Shown in pieces: positions 46,901 through 61,517 of a stretch of DNA of 64,000 nt (within the stretch, counting starts at the first letter, position 1; every line of letters starts with the position of its first letter). The stretch lies in assembly GCA_949358305.1 (NCBI GenBank), contig OX442315.1, forward strand, positions 25,136,427 to 25,200,426, written 5' to 3'. Below the pieces are notes generated by a model. The model saw only the letters and a list, made by a program, of their open reading frames with translations. It made no database searches and was not told where the DNA came from. The translations under genes were made by a program, and so were the position numbers. Source of the DNA: Strigamia acuminata (Eukaryota; Arthropoda; Chilopoda; Geophilomorpha; Linotaeniidae).

Positions 46901-49900
46901 TTATGGGAGAAGCCGATAGAACAATCCGGTTAAAATTTCAACAAAAATCAAAATCAAATTCAAAAAAATAATTTTTTAATATTAAATTTCAGGAATAAAA
47001 GCTGGTACAATGCTTCATACAGCGTTAATTACAATCATTTGTATGGTGCTAAACAGATCACCCCGGACGATATCTGCAAGCTTTTCGGCTACACAATTTA
47101 CCTGAACGGGGCGATAGTGAAAATCCCATTAACTTGCATGCAAGTGCACATAGGAATGTGCAGAAAACCAAACTGGGTTCCAGACGACGCTGTGTACATC
47201 GATGCGTCGAGTTATCGTAGTATTCTGCGCGCATTTGCTATGCTGTATCTCAAAGGTAACAAACTTCAATTGAAATATTTTAATTTTTAGACATTTTTCT
47301 TTTAGGTTTCAATATAAATCCTATGAAATTGAACAATTTGACTCAAGTTAGCGGAAACTGTCCAAATATCGGACAATTTGTACAATGGGATCATTCGTGC
47401 CAATACTCCGTCCCACATTGGCTCCAGTTTTCAGCGAGTGGTAATTTTATATTTATTTCTTGTTGTTTGGATGTTAATTGAATGAATTTTTACAGAAGGA
47501 CAGGAAAAACATAAAAATTGTTTCAGGATGCAGTGCGAAGGCAATTTGGAAACTCTTCTTTGCGTGATTTTGAAACGAATCGCAGTCAGTTTTTGCGTAA
47601 GACTTTCCCAATTTTTTTTAAATTCAAAAAATTTATAATTCTCTCTTTTTTCCCGTAGAAAATTGACTCTGCCATCGAATTATACAATTTAGATTTATTC
47701 CCAGATAGAATAAACGTGATAAATCACATCAACGTCGCTTTAGAAGTGTTAGAAGCTTCGAAGACATTCAAAGCTATTGAATGTAAATTTTAAAACAAAC
47801 AAAATTAAATTAAAAATTAAAAAATTTATTCGCAGTGAAAGAGTCCAAGACGCTCGTCAAAGGCAGTTACAAGTTAGAAAATTACACGTATACAAACACA
47901 AGTGTTATTAACACGCTTGAAATTGACGATCTGAGGAGCAACAAGTAAAATTGCAATTTTTGTGCAGTTATTTGTTTGGGATTTGATTTTTATTTTTTTC
48001 CAGGCCGATTATGTTTGAGCTGACTTGGCGAGGCGACGTGCTCGCGTGTGTGTCTTCCGTTTTTGAAAAGTTGCAACAAATGATCGATGTTCACGACAGA
48101 CGATTGTGCATCCAGTCTTTTGGGTTAAGGTTCTCGAGTTTGCCTAGAAACGATAAAATCGACACCCAAATTAGTTTTTTGGCAGAGTTAACGACCGGTG
48201 AATATTTAGGCTTAAAAAAAGTATTCCAGTCAAGTTGTGAACGGCACTTCCGGTTTGAAATTTGACCGCAAATTCACAACTGTGCTGGAATTTGTACCAA
48301 CTAGGCCGTTTTTGTAGTTATTTATGAATTTTTGTTTTTCTTTTGCAGGTTTGTGTCAAGGGAATGGTTTTTACTTCAAAATGTCGCCCGTGTGCATCCA
48401 AGAAAGTTATTACCAACGTACGAGTAGTAATTTGAATATTCCACTTCTGGCGTTCGATTTAAGCGACATCGCTTCTCCAACCACGCCGCGCACACCAATC
48501 GAAACTCATGTCATCAGGCTGTATCAACTGCAAGATGGTAAAGTCTGAGTAAATTTTATTTTTCTTTGCAACAAAAACTCAACGAAAACAACTTGCAAAT
48601 AGCTTTGGAACGCAACCGAAGTTTGGTTTTGGTTTACTGTCGAAGCAACTCAACTCACGCCCACAACATCGGGATTAGTTTGATCACAAAACGTATGCGA
48701 TCAAATTGACGACAATGTCGAAAAATGCGTAAAAATCTGCTCAATTTCAGATAAAACCACTACATTATTGAATTTGCCGATAACATCGAAAATATCGTGT
48801 CAACACGCGGTTGGTGTCGTAATTCCGCATCTACTCGCTTTCTCGGTCGTTGAAAAGCTGAAAAGCAGCGCAATTGATGATTTGTGCATCTTTGCCGCAC
48901 AATTAGGTAATTGAAAAAAAATTGAAAAACGTTTATTTTTAATAATTTTATATTTCTAGATTATCTCGTAACGAGTCTTCTATTCCTGTGCCAACCAATC
49001 GCACAAAATGCATTTGTCGTGATCGAAGGACACACTAGTGACGATTCCACCGCTTCATCATCAAAAATCACCGATTCGTCCGGAAAAATTTCGGAAATGT
49101 CTTACGACTCAAAAGACAGCGACAAATTCAAATATTTAAGCGATTCCAGTTATCCCGCCGACGAATCGGACACGCACACTGATATTACATCGCCAATCAG
49201 CAGCGTCAGTACCGTAAGTTTTTCAATTCGCGAAGAATTGTTCCCGGAAGTTAGCGTTTTACCATACAACGAAACATCCACAACACTCATCCAAACGCAA
49301 GCCACGAACAACGAGATCAAACACGTCGTTAGTTTCCACCCAGGTTTCAATAAAATACAACAAACCAAAAAATCAAATTTTTATAATTTTTAAATTTTTC
49401 TTTATTATTTTTTTTGTCAGATCTAGCCAAAACGTGCAAACTGCTAAGCTCCGGTGGCACCTTAATCCACATGGGTGAAGTCGACTCCGAAAACCTCGGA
49501 ATCTGCGCCCAATTCGGCACTATTTTGTCCTTAAACTCCTTTTTGTCCCTAACTCGAACAGTCAGTGACCTAAACGACTCTTTCCTCACCACGGACGAAA
49601 CTAGCGACTGGCAGAACACCTTGTGGTCGATGTACAACCACACGAAGGAAGTTGCGCCATTAAACGGCGAAAACAACTCCGTGTATCGCAGCGGTGCGAC
49701 AATCTCAACGGTCATTCCCGTAGACTTGCACGAGATACACAACAAGCTGACGAACCATTTAAAAGAAAATTCGCCAACTAATTTGGACGATCTCAACTGG
49801 ATGGGCAATTTGCTCTCTCTGGTGCGCTCTTCCAAGACCAAACGCATCACCCGCTTCTTCCAGAGCCCCAAATACGCGCCGGACGCTTCAACCCCCGTCA

Positions 49901-49941
49901 ACTTGCGCTTCAAATCGTCCAATCCCTTCGTTTATGAATAA
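43961..49941 (+). CDS. FASN-like megasynthase derivative: active-type KS, degenerate AT, no ACP
   Basis: Multi-exon gene (about 20 exons, introns about 45-150 nt) starting MSAV at 43961. The ketosynthase is complete: CIDSACSSSL (catalytic Cys), IECHATGTQAGDEAE (His) and GSCKSNLGHAEWAAG (His), with FASN-like FSPNQSLQNFRLGM and DGYVRAEG. The acyltransferase that follows has GSVGAGLSDLIAG where FAS has the GHSxGE nucleophile elbow, so the catalytic Ser and His are replaced; the post-AT VQWDHSCQYSVP linker is recognisable. No DH HxxxGxxxxP, no KR Rossmann motif, and no ACP DSL motif were found. A remnant like the end of the ER domain (LLSSGGTLIHMGEVDSENLG) comes near 49450. The ORF ends FVYE-stop inside a 32-bp palindrome, before the thioesterase retained in the copy at 37.4 kb. 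It may be a truncated gene or a KS-only derivative. Confidence 0.75.
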
Positions 49942-49963
49942 CCACAATTGTGGTTATTCATAA
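49932..49963. repeat. 32-bp perfect palindrome at the end of the FASN-like ORF
   Basis: ttatgaataaccacaa followed directly by its complement with no loop. It supplies the stop codon of the FASN-like ORF and lies exactly where homology to the copy at 37.27 kb ends. Confidence 0.9.
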
Positions 49964-50361
49964 TCCTTGATCAGAAAGTTTCTGGAAATGTTAGGGCGCA
50001 GGATATCCGCTCAAAATAATTGTCATTACTTATAAGAAGTCCGGTATTTGAACCCGTGCTATGCGGAAAAAGTTATTTTAAAAAGATTAACGTATTTTTA
50101 TTTTTTCTAATAATCTGTTATAAAATGTTAATTATTTTTTTTCTTTTAAAAGACAGCAAAAGTTGAATTCTAAGTATTTTAATTAAATAACATTATAAAA
50201 TCAAACATTATAAATTCAATCATTTTTGTTTAATAAAAATCAGGTCTATGCAAACATTAATACCGGTAACCAGATATACCGGTATGCAATAATTTCTTGT
50301 CAACATATTCCGGTTTATTTAAAAAACGCGATATTCAAATTCCCGTTAAAACAAAAAAAGG
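49964..50361. other. Spacer between FASN-like ORF and F-box copy 2
   Basis: About 400 bp with no gene. The first about 330 bp have no counterpart in the other unit, where the FASN-like fragment continues instead. Homology between the units resumes at ggtttatttaaaaaacgcgatattc. Confidence 0.7.
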
Positions 50362-51648
50362 TCACCATTGTTGTTCAGTAAACTTCAAATCCAAATTTTT
50401 TCTTTTAATGAGCGCTTTGATTGCACAGCGAGCCGATCGGTTGAGGTTTATACAATATTCGCAGGATAGCTCATTCAAAGGGCTTTGACTGTCCACTAAT
50501 TTTAAAATTGAGCTTAGACTAATCAAATTACAGTCATGAAATTTTAAACACCTGAGATTTGGCATTGCAAATTGTGTAATCAATTCATCAGTTAGCGTGT
50601 GACAGTTATAAAATTCTAACTTCTTAATACAGCGGCAGCTTAATAACATTTGCAATTGTAATTTGGTAATCCAACCGTTTATACACAACTTTTGTAAATT
50701 TTTGAACAAAAAATGAGGCGAATTTTGCAAATATTCATTATTGTCTAATTCATCATTAAAGCGACAATCTGTCAATGACAAGCTCTGTAAGTTTGGACAG
50801 CAGAAGTCAATATCTCTAACATTGACTTGATGGATGTATTCAAGATGTAAGCCAATTAATTTCTTCCCTGGTGAGTCACGTAATGCTTTGGCAATGTGCG
50901 TGCTAAAACTAAGATGAATAGGCATCAGCGAAGAAATAACAAACGTACGTAAGTTTGGGAATATAATGGTAGCATTAACCAAATCACAACTGGAGGAAGA
51001 ATACATAAATGCCAGTTCAATAGAATAAGTCAATGTTGGATTGGAACTAAGTTCTTGTCTTAAAAGAACGAACAATCTTTTCCAATGAGAATGTTCAAAC
51101 CAAGTGAGAAAGGGTAGATTCCTTAAAACAAATAAGCATGCATTAGGAGTTACATTAATGCAGTCTGATATGTCGAAGAATTGTAACTGTAAACAATGTG
51201 TAGCGACTGCAGTTACAACTTCATCTGTGCAATATTGTTGTCCCTGGAAATCGAGATCTCGTATTTGCGGTAACTGTTTCACCATCTTAATTACGCATTC
51301 GGATGAAACATTTTCGGAGCTGAGAAACGTTGGAAAACGTGGTGCGATTAATCTTGTAAGATTTATACCAACCTGTGCTAGATTATCGAAAAGTGTAGCT
51401 TGAGACAGATCAAACATACCGGTATATATTACTAGTTCTTTTGTGCCAGAATGAATAAAAATATTAGAATGCAGCCGACGGTTCAGATTCAGACGATTAA
51501 AATAGCTTTCCTTTTGGAGAAAAGTCAAGATCTCTGCAATGAGAGTGTTTGGAAGACTCGGTAAACAAAGATGAATTGTATCGTAATGTGTAGATATCGT
51601 TTGAAAACACAATGTTTCCAAACTTGTTGCTGATTTCCGGAGAGGCAT
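50362..51648 (-). CDS. F-box/leucine-rich-repeat protein, copy 2
   Basis: Single-exon 428-residue ORF starting MPLRKSATSLETLCFQ, paralogue of copy 1. F-box-like LPSLPNTLIAEILTFLQKES, then Fbxl-type LRRs (LPQIRDLDFQGQQYCTDEVV, CLQLQFFDISDCINVTPNAC, CIKKLEFYNCHTLTDELI). The upstream extension of copy 1 is out of frame here, supporting the shared internal ATG. Substitutions concentrate in predicted solvent-facing LRR positions while the frame stays open, suggesting a still-expressed, possibly diverging substrate receptor. Tail-to-tail with the FASN-like gene. Confidence 0.82.
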   Translation of the reverse strand: MPLRKSATSLETLCFQTISTHYDTIHLCLPSLPNTLIAEILTFLQKESYFNRLNLNRRLHSNIFIHSGTKELVIYTGMFDLSQATLFDNLAQVGINLTRLIAPRFPTFLSSENVSSECVIKMVKQLPQIRDLDFQGQQYCTDEVVTAVATHCLQLQFFDISDCINVTPNACLFVLRNLPFLTWFEHSHWKRLFVLLRQELSSNPTLTYSIELAFMYSSSSCDLVNATIIFPNLRTFVISSLMPIHLSFSTHIAKALRDSPGKKLIGLHLEYIHQVNVRDIDFCCPNLQSLSLTDCRFNDELDNNEYLQNSPHFLFKNLQKLCINGWITKLQLQMLLSCRCIKKLEFYNCHTLTDELITQFAMPNLRCLKFHDCNLISLSSILKLVDSQSPLNELSCEYCINLNRSARCAIKALIKRKNLDLKFTEQQW

Positions 51649-52189
51649 AGTGAGATCAGTCTACAGAATGAATAAAGAATGCTTACACCAAATCTTTTAT
51701 ACATGCTGAACGTTTCGTGTCTGTAATAATTGATCGTATTGCGTACGTATTGCGTACGTTCAGCATGTATAAGAGAGTGTATCTCACCTTTCACACGTTA
51801 TAACGTTATTTACAATTAAAACGAAATAGTGCAGCATTTGTACATTACGTTCCATAAACTATTATTGCACACATTCCAAACATTCCAAACTTCGAGCCAA
51901 TAACGTATTTTTATTTTTTAAATATTTGTTACAAAATGTTAATTATTCTTTTCTTTCAAAAGACAGCAAAAGTGCTCAAAAGTTCATCTGCAAATAAAAT
52001 AATTGGAAAACGATCGCAGCTTGAAATCGCACAAAATTTTTGTCTGTTGTGCCAAGAAGCATATAAAACCCGTGACAATTTAGTGTTTCTCACCCACCCC
52101 TTCTTCCTCCCGCATTTATAAATTCAGCAATGGAAAAATTATCAAAGTGAAAATGAAAAAACTAGGGAAAATTAAGTTACAATTTTTTA

Positions 52190-52457
52190 CAGTAGAACCT
52201 CGATTATCGGAACACCGTAATTCAAATGTGCGATTATCCGAAGAGCAGAAGACGATTTTTAAATTGATTTTTAATGTATTTTTGACAATTTTTATCCACT
52301 TTTGGTCGGTTTTAATGCTTTTTAACAATATTTTAATGGCTTTTTATTTTCATATGCAATACAGTATGTGTATAAATCTAATGTTCGATTATCCGAACAA
52401 CACGGTTTTGTGAACACCCATGTCTCCCAATTAGTTTGGATAATCGAGGTTCTACTG
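52190..52457. mobile_element. Tigger-like MITE (copy C)
   Basis: Same 268-bp CAGTAGAACCTCGATTATC element as at 39496-39763, at the same site relative to the TRAF-gene relic, so inherited through the duplication. Confidence 0.9.
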
Positions 52458-52470
52458 TACTTTGTTCTTT

Positions 52471-52520
52471 CAGAATCAGTAATTGATACTTTGATATAAA
52501 GAATATGTCACCATAATGTA
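52471..52520 (+). pseudogene. TRAF-gene last-exon relic (copy C)
   Basis: ctttcagaatcagtaattgatactttgatataaag matches the acceptor and start of the last exon at 17863 but lacks the coding tail and has no companion exons. Confidence 0.75.
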
Positions 52521-52648
52521 AAACAAAACAAAAAATATTTTTCTTATTTTCTATTTATATATTCATAATTCTTAATTAAAAAAAATACAAACTGATAATG
52601 AATAACATAATCAAAGTTCACCTAACAAACAAATAATAAAAACATAGC

Positions 52649-56369
<3,721 letters not shown>

Positions 56370-56779
56370 GATTTAAAACAAACCACAAAGCGCGTTTTCA
56401 AACTCGTCTCTAGAAAATGAATTATAGTAGACAAACAGGTATTGACAATTTTGGCGGGAAGTGATCACATGACCACTTTTATTTGTGTAACCCCATCTGA
56501 TGGTAATTTGGAGAAGTAGCATAAACCAAATCTTTCTTTTACATTCTAATAGATAGATTATTATTGGTATTTTTTTTAAATTAAAAATGAAAAAAAGTAG
56601 GATTGTTTATTTTTTTATTTTTAGAGAAATTAATTCAAAATTAATTTTCTAAAAATAATCGTTATTTGCGTCGCTGTTGTCGTATTTCAATATGGCGCCA
56701 ACCATGTGTTTGGTCTGAAGTTTATTTTCTAGTCTTGAAACACCCGATTTTTTTTAATTTTTTTTTACCTCGCCAAAGT
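56370..56779. promoter_or_regulatory. Shared bidirectional promoter region MCM4/MCAT
   Basis: 410 bp between divergent start codons. It holds cttttggcgggaagtgatcac-like sequence near 56440-56465: ttttggcgggaa is an excellent E2F site (TTTSGCGC/GGCGGGAA), as expected for an S-phase MCM gene. The same site is preserved beside the MCM4 exon 1 copy at about 28855-28865. No TATA box stands out. Confidence 0.7.
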
Positions 56780-58240
56780 ATGATTTATTTCACGAATTTA
56801 CGGTTTATAAACCACTGCAGAACAAATTTGATCGGCATACCGAAGAATATATTTCATCAATACAAACATATCATTTTGTGCAGTTCTCGGAATTATGTGA
56901 GCAATGCAAAAGAAAACGGAGAACTGGATTCTTCATCAACACAATCGGTGAAAGACTTGCTAAAAAGCGCCGCATCATTTAAAGATGACGAACCGAAGTC
57001 ACCCGATGATTTATGGTCATCATCCGCGTATCCGAAAGGAGCTAATCCTGCCGAGAATTCCAAGTTTGCTCGTCCAAAAATTGATCCTAAAGACACATCC
57101 ATTATTCTATTTCCCGGCCAGGGCTCGCAGTTTGTAGGCATGGGGAAAATGTTAATAGAATACCCCAACGTGAAGGAAATGTTTGAAATTGCGAGTGAAG
57201 TTTTAAAATACGATTTACAGAAGCTATGTTTTGAAGGCCCTACGTCCGAATTGAATAAAACTTCCTACTGTCAGCCTGCAATTTTGGTCACATCTTTGGC
57301 TGCGGTGGAAAAACTAAAGGTTGACAAACCTCAGGTATAAAATGCATCAATTTAACAGTTGTTTATACTATTTTAAAAATACAATTTAAATTTGTTTTTC
57401 AGGCCGTTGAAAATTGCATAGCTACAGCCGGTTTCAGCGTAGGTGAATTCAGTGCTTTGGTTTTTGCTGACTGCATCTCTTTTCAGGATGGTAAATCCTA
57501 TTAAATTTGACTAAATTATTAACAAATTTATTAAAAGTATATTTTAAATTTTATTTTTAGCCATTTCTGTGATGAAAGTTCGAGCCGAAGCTATGCAATA
57601 TGCATCAGAAATTGTACCGAGTGGTATGATGACAGTATTTTTCGGTGCAGACAATCGAGTGAATTACGCTTGCTGCGTGGCAAAACAGTGGTGTCGGAAA
57701 TTGGGTATTGAGAATCCTGAATGTCGTATAGCAAATTATTTACATCCGAATTGTAAAGTCATTGCTGGAAATGAGGAGGTAAATTTTAGATTAATTTATA
57801 GTTAACTGGAAAATAAATATTACTTTATAAATTCAACTTTCCAGGCCCTTCAATTCATCGAAATGAATGCGCAGGATTTTGGCATTCGGCGTTTAAAACG
57901 GCTCCCTGTCAGTGGAGCTTTTCACACCGATTTAATGATCCCGGCAGAAGAACCGTTGAAAATAGCACTTAGTAAAATTAAAATTAAACCGCCATTAATT
58001 TCAGTGCACTCGAACGTGGATGGTAAACAATATGTAGATGTCAATCACATTTATCGAGGTTTAATCGAACAAATGTCTAGCCCGGTTAAGTGGGAGCAAA
58101 TTTTGCATTTTTTGTACGAACGCAACGAGGGTACAAATTACCCAGAAACCTACGAATGTGGTCCGGGGAGGCAGTTAAGTGCGATATTAAAACAAGTTAA
58201 TGGTAAAGCTGCAGCAAAATGCGAGACTGTAAAGGTTTAG
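56780..58240 (+). CDS. MCAT: Mitochondrial malonyl-CoA-acyl carrier protein transacylase
   Basis: Transfers malonyl from CoA to mitochondrial ACP in type II fatty acid synthesis. Four exons (56780-57334, 57403-57490, 57561-57778, 57845-58240). The N-terminus (MIYFTNLRFINHCRTNLIG) is basic and hydrophobic with no acidic residue, like a mitochondrial leader. The FabD-type fold shows LFPGQGSQFVGMG, SYCQPAILVTSLAAVEKL, the nucleophile motif TAGFSVGEFSALVFAD (Ser in GxSxG, same GFSVGE form as vertebrate MCAT), NYLHPNCKVIAGNEE and the catalytic His in PVSGAFHTDLM. It ends CGPGRQLSAILKQVN. All catalytic residues are present. It lies divergently from MCM4 and about 7 kb downstream of the FASN-like gene, whose own acyltransferase is degenerate. 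Confidence 0.93.
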
Positions 58241-59798
58241 ACTTGTAATTTTTAGTATTTAATAAATTGTTGATTGAATTATATTGTGGTTTTACAGTAT
58301 TTTTTTTTATCTTTAAGAAAGCTATTGAACTGTTTATTGCTTTCCAGTACGCATCAGTACATAAAGAATACATTTTTTCTTATTGCCAATAACAAAAACA
58401 AATTTATTTTATAATTTGGATATGTTTTAAGACATTTTTCTGGATGAGTTGTTCTCACCCTATAATTTAAACGTTGATCTGGAATTAAAGAGTAAAAATT
58501 AAATTTAACATAATAAGTATGGATAAATTGGAATTTCAACGAATAAAATTTGAAAAATCTAAAATTATAATCTTGTATAAAATTTAGCAAACATTTATCT
58601 AGAAAAAAAAAAGATTTTCTTTCTTTTTTTTTACATAACAAAACGAATCTTTACATTTGATTGCCCCAAGTTGATATGATTTAAAAGTGTAACGAAGTTA
58701 TATTTTTTTATATTAAAAGAGTTAAAAATTTGTCACTAATACAATCAATTTACTTAGTATAAACGGAATTTTAGTTGCAACATGCAATTCTTGAATAAAC
58801 ATAAATTACAATAATGGAAATAAAAACTCAAAAATCTTTTTAAATTACAATTTTAGCACTTTTAAACTTTGTCTCTATCTTAAAATTATACATACAACTA
58901 TATACACCTCGTAGTAAAGCCAGGAAGTAGTTTCGACTTAAACTCTAGACTTTACACTTATAATAATAATAATAATAATAAAAATTATTGTTCTGGATAT
59001 GTAAATAATAAATTGCGTGGGACTTTTCAAATGCACTGAAAATGGAATTTAAATGTTGTAAACTTGCATAATGCATAAAATAATTACAAAAATATCCGAG
59101 ATTCAAGTTCCACATGACTTTGTATAAAAATTATTATTGAAATTCAGGTTATGTGTTGTTACGAAAACAGTCACACAAATTGGAATGTTGTTTGGGTTAG
59201 ATATAGGCCATTTGTTGGAATGCAGCAAATTGATAATTTTGAACACCCATCAGAGGCAAAAATGAGGTAATCTGATACTTTTACCATTGGATCAAGCAGA
59301 AACTCGACACAAATCTAATTCGTTTACATCAATATTATTATTACTAATATTTTTTTTCTTGGGTAGTAAAAAATTGTATAAAAATCTCGCAATAAATCAC
59401 AACGACCGTATATAAAAAATTTCAGAAATAAAACAATTTTCCCATTACTTTTTTAAAATAACATTTACATTTGCATTTGAGCAGCCACTAGAACATTGCA
59501 AAAAGCTGATTTAGCATAAACCTCCTTTCAATTTCCATTTTGATATGATAACATGATTGTTTTTAAAAGAGGATGCGAAATCAATATTTCCTTTCTCTCC
59601 CTTTGGTTATATACATAATAGATAATTGAATTTACAATTTTTCTTCTCCAACAGTAAAACATCATTCCGTCGCCTCGCTTCACCTGCCTCGCCTGCCTCG
59701 CCGCCCGCTGCTCCTGCTCTGCTCCGCTCCGCTCAAGTCGGTAGCTCGCTCTATGGCGCAAACACGGAACCAACTCTGCTGCATTTTTCATTCCTCTC
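58241..59798. other. 3' UTRs and spacer between MCAT and syntrophin
   Basis: Convergent 3' ends. Two poly-A-type signals (ataaattg, aataaa) follow the MCAT stop. The rest is AT-rich with a short taa microsatellite near 58962 and no supported ORF. Confidence 0.6.
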
Positions 59799-61517
59799 TC
59801 ACGCAAATAAGCCCAATCTGTTTACTTTGGCTGATAGGAAAGTGTGTAGGATGAAAACAACAGGCTTCGGGCACGAATGAAGATCCAATTCCTGCAACAC
59901 ATACTGCTATTAAATCTAATATCGACTAAAACAAGCCAAAAACAATTACCTGTTCCCCATCATCACCTCCAAAATCCAACCACAAAATCCTGTGTCCATC
60001 ATCAGCAGACATTCGAAGCCTTTCGAAAGGGTAATGCCAAATAATCCTCGTTCTATGTCCATCCTCCAGTCGCACCACGTCGCGTAATGTAAACCCGTTA
60101 TCGTAATGAATCATTAATTCGGTTTCTTGCCCGCTCCATGTGCACGCTGAGAACCGAAAAGCAAGGGAAAAAAATGTCAAAGTCAAAATGCACTCTCTTC
60201 GATCGCAAATCCACTTACGGCAGGTAATTTCTTTAACGGCCAAGGCCGCCGCGTGAGCTCCTTGAACTAATGTTCGCGCCCAGGTAGCCAAGTCTCGGTG
60301 AGTGTCGACTCGAAATGTGTGCACCTCGACACCGTGGCGCGTTCCCGTTCTCGTCGACAAAACTATGATGTCGTTTAAACTCGTAAAAATGGCACTGCCG
60401 TGTCGACTGGCGCTCGAATGTACTAATCTGAAATGATAAATATTTATTCCCTCAACGCTCGCCGCAACTTACACTTTCCCCAACAACAAACCTAGTTGTA
60501 ATAAGAGGATAACTCAGAGACGGAGAAGCCCACGAATCCTTTGTCCACGGAACTGCATCGTATAGAAGGAAATCCTTTTCCGTCACCACGCCGAACACTG
60601 GTTTCCATTGCGGTCCGCTTTTCTCCGCCGTCACCTACGATCAAATAAAAAACAAATTTAAATAAAAATAAAAGGAAATTTTGCTTTAAAAAAATTCCAA
60701 CAAATTTATATCCCAATTAATGAGGTAGAGTAAATCGTCTGAGCATAATCGGTTTAAACCTTATCTGCCCCAGCGATCCACTCTTTATTATTAGCAGCAC
60801 CAATCATCCAGCACGGAGTAGAAAAAAATAAAAAAAATAATAAAGAAAAAACAGATAAAACTAAGTGTCAGTGACACGAGAAACATATTAAAAGGAATAT
60901 AAAATTAAAAGTGGGATATAAACGACGCGAGTCGTGCGTTATTCATTCATATTGGCTGGAAGCATTCGCCAGATGTTACACACCGAGCGGATCAATTCGC
61001 ATTATTGACTCGGTTGTAAATAATAAATGTGGGTGACGTCACAGCACCAAGTAAGCAAGTTAAAGCCTAAAGGTGAGATATGAAGGGTACGTACCTTCTG
61101 GGCCATCCACGCCATGTGTTTTATTCCGTTGCTGTCCAACAATTCAGCGAGTAATTGGTTGGCTTGTGCGATGGCACGTTGCATGAGCTGGGCGACGCAC
61201 GAGTGCAATGCATTGAACCAGGCACTTGCCTCAGTGGCATCCATGCACCGCAACACGCACACGTGTTTGGCATCGGGCGACCAGAGTTCGATGAGTCGCA
61301 TCTCGGTGTCCTGATGCGACAATCCCCGCGACAGGAAGCACAAGGCGAGTGGAATCTGTTTAGTGTCGGGCCTCGTCGCCATCGTCGAGCCGTTCTTGTT
61401 ATTGGTGAAAAGGGAGTCTTTATTCAGGAGGAATCCGTGCGGCAATTCCCATCCGATGTCGGCCAGGATGCTTGCCTTGCGAAAGTACGGTGTCACCTCG
61501 CGAAGGTACTTGACTGT
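59799..61517 (-). CDS. Syntrophin (alpha/beta type), 3' exons only
   Basis: Syntrophins are peripheral membrane adaptors in the dystrophin complex. Visible exons: about 61517-61100 ([20 protein letters not shown], split PH domain, [20 protein letters not shown], then [10 protein letters not shown]); about 60634-60490 ([28 protein letters not shown]); about 60430-60220 ([37 protein letters not shown]); about 60150-59950 ([40 protein letters not shown]); and the last, about 59890-59799 ([29 protein letters not shown]-stop). The TGTRHGV, LDFGG and FLSAKV blocks match SNTA/SNTB rather than gamma-syntrophin. The PDZ domain and start codon are not seen up to 64000; the intron upstream of 61517 is then at least 2.4 kb, or the gene continues beyond the window. 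Confidence 0.88.

Noticed and set aside
43961-49941. Horizontally acquired bacterial polyketide synthase
   Set aside because: Many short spliceosomal introns, AT content like its neighbours and FASN-type KS and linker motifs indicate an animal FASN derivative.
50030-50075. tRNA-like B-box word ggttcaaatacc on the minus strand
   Set aside because: Flanking bases do not form a T-stem or acceptor stem, and no A-box is placed correctly.
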